From Crocinitomix sp. (GTDB lineage Bacteria; Bacteroidota; Bacteroidia; Flavobacteriales_D; Crocinitomicaceae), in NCBI GenBank assembly GCA_023263555.1, contig JALQVX010000248.1, forward strand, positions 1-36,495: DNA of 36,495 nt. The letters run 5' to 3'. Every line of letters starts with the position of its first letter. The stretch's first letter is position 1. Positions 31,470 to 36,495 of the stretch are shown one piece after another. The position numbers and the translations under genes were made by a program. The notes below the pieces were generated by a model. The model saw only the letters and a program-made list of their open reading frames with translations, had not been told where the DNA came from and ran no database searches.

Positions 31470-32744
31470 ATGAAAAAAATTATTGTATTACTCAGCCTTA
31501 GCTTTTTCTCTACAAGCTATGCACAAGATTGGTTTGAAGTGGCAAGTGGTACCTCAAATGATTTGAATGTGATCGATTTCCCATCTAATTTGGTAGGTTA
31601 TATAGGAGGCACAGACAGTCTTTTACTTAAAACGATTGACGGGGGAAAAACGTGGGAAAAAATTGCCTATTCAGGCGTTACCTTTGTTGAGAGTGGCGGT
31701 TATGATGATGACATTATCAACCTTAAATTTATCAATAACGAAATCGGTTATATGACCGTTGGGCCTTATTCTAATGGTGTCTTTAAAACAATAGATGGGG
31801 GCCTGAATTGGATACTCGTAAGTCCTATGGAAGATGATTTATGTTATAATTATGGGTTGTATTTCTTTGCTGAAGATGATGGTTTTTTAGGAGGATCTGA
31901 TTGCTTTACAGGAGAACAAATACACCGCGTCGATTTGTCCGGCACCTACCCTGCTTCGATTATCGATTTGCCTTTGAGTGTTGCGACTGTTGCGGATATT
32001 GACTTTTACGACTTGAACTACGGACTAGCAGTTGGCGGATACGCTAGTGGAGGTTCGATCTTAAAGACAGAAGACGGTGGCTCAACTTGGACAGGCATTC
32101 CAACCGAGTTTGGCCCTTCATTTATACTTAACGAGGTTGTAATTGTTAACGATACGCTTGCTTATATCGCCTATGAAAATGATGACGATACCTACGGACT
32201 CTTGGAGTCTACGGACATGGGTGAATCGTGGCACTATCACGGTGAAACCACGACTTTTTATTATCCAAAATTTCGTGCTATTCACAAAGCAGGCAACGGT
32301 CAAGTATTTACGGCTGGAAGTACCGAAATAGAACCTCACGGCGTTATTTTTGGCAGTATGCTCACAGAGGTTTGGTGGAATTATTGGTCACTCGATCAAC
32401 CGATAGAAAGCATTTCTTCTTATAATGATTCGATTGTTTGGGCTGTGGGCGATAGCGGATACATTGTCGTCAATGTCAATCCTGAATCACTCACTATTCC
32501 CTCAATTGAAGAAGCGCCTTTTGACTTTACGATTTATCCTAACCCTGCGCGGGATTATTTCCAACTGACCGGAATAAATCAAGAGGACGTATCATCCATT
32601 ATGATTCACAATTGCCTAGGAGCAGTGCTATACGAAGGAAATGATTTCCATATCAACTCAAACGATATGAGTGAAGGGATTTATCTCGTAACGGTTTATC
32701 TCAATTCAGGACAACAGCTGACCAAAAAATTAATAAAAGGTTAG
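31470..32744 (+). CDS. T9SS type A secreted Asp-box (YCF48/BNR-like) propeller protein
   Basis: A 424-residue secreted protein. I take the ATG at 31470 (MKKIIVLLSLSFFSTSYAQ is a clean signal peptide); the open frame upstream overlaps the regulator gene. Asp-box motifs of the SxDxGxTW kind recur: KTIDGGKTWEKI, KTIDGGLNWILV, KTEDGGSTWTGI and ESTDMGESWHYHG, so a seven-bladed-type beta-propeller is expected, as in YCF48/Hcf136-like proteins. The end is a type A T9SS sorting domain (DFTIYPNPARDYFQL ... MSEGIYLVTVYL ... KKLIKG). Catalytic sialidase residues are not apparent. It overlaps the convergent hydroxylase gene by 4 nt. Confidence 0.85.
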   Translation: MKKIIVLLSLSFFSTSYAQDWFEVASGTSNDLNVIDFPSNLVGYIGGTDSLLLKTIDGGKTWEKIAYSGVTFVESGGYDDDIINLKFINNEIGYMTVGPYSNGVFKTIDGGLNWILVSPMEDDLCYNYGLYFFAEDDGFLGGSDCFTGEQIHRVDLSGTYPASIIDLPLSVATVADIDFYDLNYGLAVGGYASGGSILKTEDGGSTWTGIPTEFGPSFILNEVVIVNDTLAYIAYENDDDTYGLLESTDMGESWHYHGETTTFYYPKFRAIHKAGNGQVFTAGSTEIEPHGVIFGSMLTEVWWNYWSLDQPIESISSYNDSIVWAVGDSGYIVVNVNPESLTIPSIEEAPFDFTIYPNPARDYFQLTGINQEDVSSIMIHNCLGAVLYEGNDFHINSNDMSEGIYLVTVYLNSGQQLTKKLIKG

Positions 32745-33688
32745 CGTTCGTCTTTGCCTTTTCTAAAACCATAGAATAGTTGACCGAAAAATGTAGTTGG
32801 GAACTCTTCAATTCGTTCAAATCCTAAACGGATGTCACGCCCATCATAGGGAATGTAATTGGTGCGGAAGATATAATCCCAAATGCTCAGTGAAATACCG
32901 AAGTTAACCCCGTGTTTTCTATCTTCTGGTAATTCATAGGCATGGTGCCAAATATGCATTTTAGGATTATTAAAAATATACCTTAACGAACCATACGACA
33001 AATTGATGTTGGCGTGATTTAAATGGCCAATCGCAATTGAAATATAATGCACCATGAAAGCTTGCTCAGGTTCAAATCCACCGATTAACATTACCGCAAA
33101 GGTTTTCAATGGTTTATAAATGATATTTTCCATCCAGTGGTAACGGAGGTGTGCAGCAAATCCCATCTCCTCTACCGAATGATGAACTTTGTGAAAGCGC
33201 CATAAGAAATTAAAACGGTGTAAGATTACATGCGTCAACCATTGTACAAAATCGTTCAGTATAAAAAAGACCAATAAAGCTAACCATGGGTTCCACTCTT
33301 TAATATCAAGGATTCCAATTTCCGAAACATTACCACCGTATAAATGATTTACAATTTTATAAACGCCACTGATAACAAGCGCAAAAATGAAGAAATTGAA
33401 AAACATATAGAACGCATCTAACCAAAAATCCTTTCGGAAAATGCCTTGATTTTTTCTCCAAGGAAAGATAATCTCCAATCCCCAGACGACTATGGAAAGC
33501 AAAACCAATAACCAAAAATAATTCTGATACCATGGAACGGTTTGAAAAGTGATTTCACTCCACAAATAGTTCGCATAACCAGCTATAGTGCTTGTAAATA
33601 ACTCGCCATAGGATACACCTGTTTCCTGTCCAAAACTGCTTGAACCAAATCCTACTAACGCAATAAGTGCCAAAATACGTTTCATCAT
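32741..33688 (-). CDS. Sterol desaturase / fatty acid hydroxylase family membrane enzyme
   Basis: A di-iron membrane oxygenase-type protein of 315 residues. Its eight-His cluster is present: HVILH (153-157), HKVHH (166-170), a later His in GHLNHAN (222-225) and HIWHH (245-249), placed between hydrophobic helices at about 58-75, 93-115 and 136-152. The first 20 residues look like a cleavable signal peptide (MMKRILALIALVGFGSSSFGQ), which is unusual for this polytopic family. The substrate could be a fatty acid, alcohol or sterol-like lipid. It is transcribed alone on the minus strand and convergent with the Asp-box gene. Confidence 0.85.
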   Translation of the reverse strand: MMKRILALIALVGFGSSSFGQETGVSYGELFTSTIAGYANYLWSEITFQTVPWYQNYFWLLVLLSIVVWGLEIIFPWRKNQGIFRKDFWLDAFYMFFNFFIFALVISGVYKIVNHLYGGNVSEIGILDIKEWNPWLALLVFFILNDFVQWLTHVILHRFNFLWRFHKVHHSVEEMGFAAHLRYHWMENIIYKPLKTFAVMLIGGFEPEQAFMVHYISIAIGHLNHANINLSYGSLRYIFNNPKMHIWHHAYELPEDRKHGVNFGISLSIWDYIFRTNYIPYDGRDIRLGFERIEEFPTTFFGQLFYGFRKGKDER

Positions 33689-33787
33689 TACCGTAATATT
33701 AAAGTTTTATTTACTCAAACGAATGAGAAAGCTGCTTTTCTTCCTTCATCAAACGATTGGAGGACTAAAATAGTTCAACCGAATCAT

Positions 33788-33812
33788 TATCTTTGTGTGT
33801 TTTGTCACAAAG
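33788..33812 (+). promoter_or_regulatory. kbl promoter overlapped by an inverted repeat
   Basis: TATCTTTG (33788-33795) is a perfect -7 box; transcription would begin near 33802 and the leader would be about 19 nt. CTTTGTG (33791-33797) and CACAAAG (33806-33812) are perfect 7-nt inverted arms around 8 nt. The repeat covers half of the box and the start point, as an operator would. The -33 element is weak (TTG at 33757-33759 is 28 nt away). Confidence 0.5.
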
Positions 33813-33820
33813 AATAAATT

Positions 33821-35011
33821 ATGATAGGTAAATTAGAAAAACAACTCCAAGACGAACTTGCAAGTATTCACGAAGCAGGTCTATATAAAAAAGAACGCAT
33901 CATTGTAACACCGCAAGGCGCTGAGGTCAAGGTAGACTCAGGCGAAGAAGTTGTGATTATGTGTGCGAATAATTATTTGGGATTGTCCTCTCACCCCGCT
34001 GTAATTGAAGGCGCGAAAAAAGCGCTAGATTCGCATGGGTTTGGCATGTCTTCAGTTCGTTTCATCTGTGGTACACAGGATATTCATAAGACCTTGGAGA
34101 AAAAAATCTCTGATTTCTTAGGAATGGAAGACACCATTTTATACGCAGCTGCTTTTGATGCAAACGGTGGGGTCTTTGAACCTTTATTCGGAGCAGAGGA
34201 TGCGATTATTTCGGACGAATTAAATCATGCTTCTATCATTGATGGGGTGCGTTTGTGCAAAGCTGCTCGTTTCCGTTATAAAAATTCAGACATGGCCGAT
34301 TTAGAGGCGCAATTAATTGCAGCGAAAGATCATAGAAATAGAATTATTGTAACAGACGGTGTATTCTCAATGGATGGATATGTGGCTAAATTGGATCAAA
34401 TTTGTGATTTAGCCGAGAAATATGATGCCATGGTAATGGTAGATGATTGTCACGCAACTGGTTTTATCGGTAAAACAGGACGCGGGACACACGAACACAA
34501 CAATGTGATGGGTCGTGTTGACATTATCACTGGAACGCTCGGAAAAGCGCTCGGAGGAGCCATGGGGGGATTCACCGCAGGAAAGAAAGAAGTGATTGAA
34601 ATGTTACGTCAACGCTCACGCCCATATTTATTCTCAAACTCATTGGCACCAAGTATTGTTGGGGCTTCTATCGCCGTTATGGACTTGTTAAGTTCTTCCA
34701 CTGATTTGAGAGATCGCTTGGAAGAGAATACAAAATATTTCAAAGAAGGGGTTAAAAAAATTGGATTAGAAATTCGTGATGGTGACTCTGCTATTGTTCC
34801 CGTCATGTTATACGACGCGAAAATAGCACAAGATTTTGCCAACCGTTTATTGGATGAAGGCGTTTATGCTGTTGGGTTCTTTTACCCTGTTGTACCAAAA
34901 GATTTAGCACGAATTCGCGTTCAACTTTCCGCTGCTCATACAAAAGCTCATCTGGACAAAGCCATTGCAGCATTTGAAAAAGTAGGAAAAGAATTGGGTG
35001 TGATAAAATAA
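33821..35011 (+). CDS. kbl: Glycine C-acetyltransferase (2-amino-3-ketobutyrate CoA ligase)
   Basis: PLP enzyme (alpha-oxoamine synthase family) cleaving 2-amino-3-oxobutyrate with CoA to glycine and acetyl-CoA, second step of threonine breakdown after threonine dehydrogenase. It has 396 residues, the standard length. Seen: [12 protein letters not shown] (48-59), [22 protein letters not shown] (72-93), [11 protein letters not shown], the cofactor Asp in [12 protein letters not shown] (Asp208/209), and the PLP lysine 242 in [14 protein letters not shown]. The [14 protein letters not shown] wording favours Kbl over other family members such as serine palmitoyltransferase or BioF. No tdh gene is in the window. 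The lipoprotein gene starts 7 nt downstream. Confidence 0.95.
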   Translation: MIGKLEKQLQDELASIHEAGLYKKERIIVTPQGAEVKVDSGEEVVIMCANNYLGLSSHPAVIEGAKKALDSHGFGMSSVRFICGTQDIHKTLEKKISDFLGMEDTILYAAAFDANGGVFEPLFGAEDAIISDELNHASIIDGVRLCKAARFRYKNSDMADLEAQLIAAKDHRNRIIVTDGVFSMDGYVAKLDQICDLAEKYDAMVMVDDCHATGFIGKTGRGTHEHNNVMGRVDIITGTLGKALGGAMGGFTAGKKEVIEMLRQRSRPYLFSNSLAPSIVGASIAVMDLLSSSTDLRDRLEENTKYFKEGVKKIGLEIRDGDSAIVPVMLYDAKIAQDFANRLLDEGVYAVGFFYPVVPKDLARIRVQLSAAHTKAHLDKAIAAFEKVGKELGVIK

Positions 35012-35018
35012 GATAAGG

Positions 35019-35768
35019 ATGAAAAAATTACTGTTGTGTATTGGAATAATGTCCACGTTAGTGGCTTGCAACAATTCAGAAAAAGCGGAAGATGATACGA
35101 CGGGTAACTTACTCGAAGTGTCTCCTAATCAAGAAGAATTGGACGCCATTGAAATCGAAAGTCAGCCGGCCATAGTAAAGGATTTTTTCGCATTGGATGA
35201 AGACCTTTTGGGCGAAGATTTTTGTTATGAATACCGCGGAATCAGTCAACTGATCCTTTATGGAAATGACGGTGATGAAACGTGGAGCAAATTTGAAATT
35301 TCTGATAATTACCTCACTGCCTATCATGAAGATTGTGATGTCTTATTGGAGTTTATGACGTTTCATTTAGGCGACAAACAGATGGCTTTTCTAAGTCAAA
35401 TGAACCGAGGCCAACAGCAATTTAATTGTTTGAAATGGAACGAATCGAAAAATAAATGGACTGAAATTACTGTTTTCCCTCGTCCAGCATTGGTTGACTA
35501 TTTTGAAATTCTCACCAATGAAGAAGCCAAATTAGTGAAAGAGTATGGTGCAGATTTCATTTATATTAATCCAGAAGAAGAAAATGCCCGTTTTATCTAT
35601 TCTGAATGGAACATGGGCATGAACATGGGAGAAAAAGAGTTGCTTGAATTTAGTCGTGAAATGGATTATGAATTTGAGCTGAATACTTCAGGGTCAGAAT
35701 TCGCATTGGATCGTATTGCCTTAAAATCAGATGAGTTATCCGCGAATAATGAAGCGAATAATGAGTGA
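35019..35768 (+). CDS. Lipoprotein co-transcribed with kbl
   Basis: A 249-residue predicted lipoprotein: MKKLLLCIGIMSTLVAC is a signal with lipobox LVAC (Cys17). The mature part is acidic, with LILYGNDGDETWSKFEISDNYL, FHLGDKQMAFLSQMN and a C-terminal Asn/Glu-rich tail. No family is recognised. It begins 7 nt after the kbl stop with no intervening terminator and so shares its transcript; no functional link to threonine breakdown can be seen. The sequence RGQQQFNCLKWNESKNKWTE suggests a beta-rich fold. Confidence 0.7.
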   Translation: MKKLLLCIGIMSTLVACNNSEKAEDDTTGNLLEVSPNQEELDAIEIESQPAIVKDFFALDEDLLGEDFCYEYRGISQLILYGNDGDETWSKFEISDNYLTAYHEDCDVLLEFMTFHLGDKQMAFLSQMNRGQQQFNCLKWNESKNKWTEITVFPRPALVDYFEILTNEEAKLVKEYGADFIYINPEEENARFIYSEWNMGMNMGEKELLEFSREMDYEFELNTSGSEFALDRIALKSDELSANNEANNE

Positions 35769-35818
35769 TTTAAACAATTTTCTACTTAACTTGTTCTAAG
35801 AAAAAGATATCTAGTCAC

Positions 35819-36253
35819 ATGATCATTTTCATTTTTATATTGATTGCTTTCTTTGGTATGGAGTTCATGGCGTGGTTTACACACAAGTATATCATGCACG
35901 GTTTATTGTGGAATTTACATGAAGATCATCATCAACCCACCGGCAAAACCTTTCAAAAAAATGATCTCTTTTTCCTGATTTTCGCCATTCCATCTTGGTT
36001 AAATATCATGTTTGGCTTCATTAATCACAATGATTATATGATCGGAATTGGTTTTGGAATCGCCGCTTATGGCTTGGTTTATTTTTTGGTACATGACATC
36101 TTAATTCACCGGCGTAAAAAATGGTTTGATAATATTAATAACCGCTATTTTAAAGCTGTTCGTAAAGCGCATAAAGTGCATCATAAAAATCAGTACAAAG
36201 AAAAAGGAGCTTGTTTTGGCATGCTCATCTTCCCGTTTAAGTATTACCGCTAG
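35819..36253 (+). CDS. crtZ: Beta-carotene hydroxylase (CrtZ-like)
   Basis: A membrane di-iron hydroxylase of 144 residues adding 3-hydroxyls to the beta-rings of carotenes (zeaxanthin formation). The His motifs are at FTHKYIMHG, LHEDHHQP, VHDILIHRR and HKVHHKN, set among four hydrophobic stretches (about 1-20, 50-66, 70-95, with the final loop cytosolic). Length and motif order match bacterial CrtZ rather than the larger fatty acid hydroxylases. No other carotenoid gene is in the window, and it starts 50 nt after the lipoprotein gene, so it may be part of the kbl transcript or have its own promoter. Convergent with the partial gene at the right edge. Confidence 0.85.
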   Translation: MIIFIFILIAFFGMEFMAWFTHKYIMHGLLWNLHEDHHQPTGKTFQKNDLFFLIFAIPSWLNIMFGFINHNDYMIGIGFGIAAYGLVYFLVHDILIHRRKKWFDNINNRYFKAVRKAHKVHHKNQYKEKGACFGMLIFPFKYYR

Positions 36254-36265
36254 GTAAATCTTTTC

Positions 36266-36495
36266 CTATTTTCCTCCCATCCAAGATGGGGCTAAAAATC
36301 CAAACTTAAATCCAAAGATCGGAACAGGATAAGTTAATTTATGTCCATCTGTCAAGGTCCACATACCCCTTTGGTCAGGAAAACCTGATCCATTTGGAAG
36401 TTCACTGTTTGTTTGAACGCGAACGCTGCGTAAACTCAAGCCCATATACATTTCTATCAACACTGAATTATCGATCACTTTTTGAAACCCATACT
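36266..36495 (-). CDS. C-terminal part of an envelope protein, cut by window edge
   Basis: Reading frame open to the right edge on the minus strand; only the last about 76 codons are visible. A GTG at 36478 is unlikely to be the start because the frame continues upstream to the edge (KV preceded by YGFQ). The visible part (VLIEMYMGLSLRSVRVQ ... GHKLTYPVPIFGFKFGFLAPSWM) has amphipathic strands as at the end of an outer-membrane barrel or DUF3575-like protein. Function not recognised. Confidence 0.5.
   Translation of the reverse strand, partial: YGFQKVIDNSVLIEMYMGLSLRSVRVQTNSELPNGSGFPDQRGMWTLTDGHKLTYPVPIFGFKFGFLAPSWMGGK

Overview
The window looks like a chromosomal segment of a member of the Bacteroidota, most likely order Flavobacteriales and perhaps near Crocinitomicaceae/Fluviicola; the family placement is an inference. 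The grounds are low-GC DNA by eye, Bacteroidota-type promoters (TTG, about 20 nt, TAnnTTTG), several secreted proteins with type IX secretion (T9SS) C-terminal sorting domains of types A and B, a MurF-alanine racemase fusion, signal peptides ending in ...AQ or ...GQ, and the DUF4296 lipoprotein beside dihydroorotase.

Layout. Positions 1-2606 (minus) hold a kynurenine-pathway operon: kynU, a 72-residue one-helix membrane protein, and kmo, which runs off the left edge. hemL is divergent from it, and the two promoters interlock. Positions 3947-5491 (minus) carry a signal-peptide protein and a UbiA-like membrane protein. A small acidic protein precedes gcvP (6293-9172), which has a promoter and a leader hairpin. 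Positions 9278-11107 encode a T9SS-secreted protein. Positions 11159-13666 (minus) run polyprenol-phosphate mannose synthase, dihydroorotase, DUF4296 lipoprotein. Positions 13839-16254 encode a choice-of-anchor-B-like exported protein and an OmpA-type lipoprotein. Positions 16400-17748 are a scar: a right-truncated IS1595-type transposase joined to the 3' end of a large T9SS type B surface protein gene.

Positions 17920-21966 encode envelope proteins, lipoproteins and a pterin synthase. Positions 22100-26063 hold an exported phosphatase-superfamily enzyme and the operon tdk then murF-alr. Positions 26137-28177 encode a conserved acidic protein and an exported M28 peptidase. Positions 28483-30495 encode a T9SS cargo with an ALK-type glycine-rich domain. 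An AraC regulator, an Asp-box T9SS protein, a fatty acid hydroxylase-family membrane enzyme, kbl, a lipoprotein and a crtZ-like carotene hydroxylase follow, and a partial envelope gene closes the window.

The genes are mostly housekeeping (tetrapyrrole precursor, glycine and threonine breakdown, tryptophan catabolism, pyrimidine synthesis and salvage, wall synthesis, carotenoids) mixed with lineage-specific envelope proteins. I see no phage, CRISPR array, defence island, rRNA or tRNA, and no clear new multi-gene system. The most notable points are the transposase/surface-protein junction, inverted repeats overlapping the tdk and kbl promoters, the interlocked kynU/hemL promoters, the gcvP leader hairpin, and several envelope proteins with unusual architecture.
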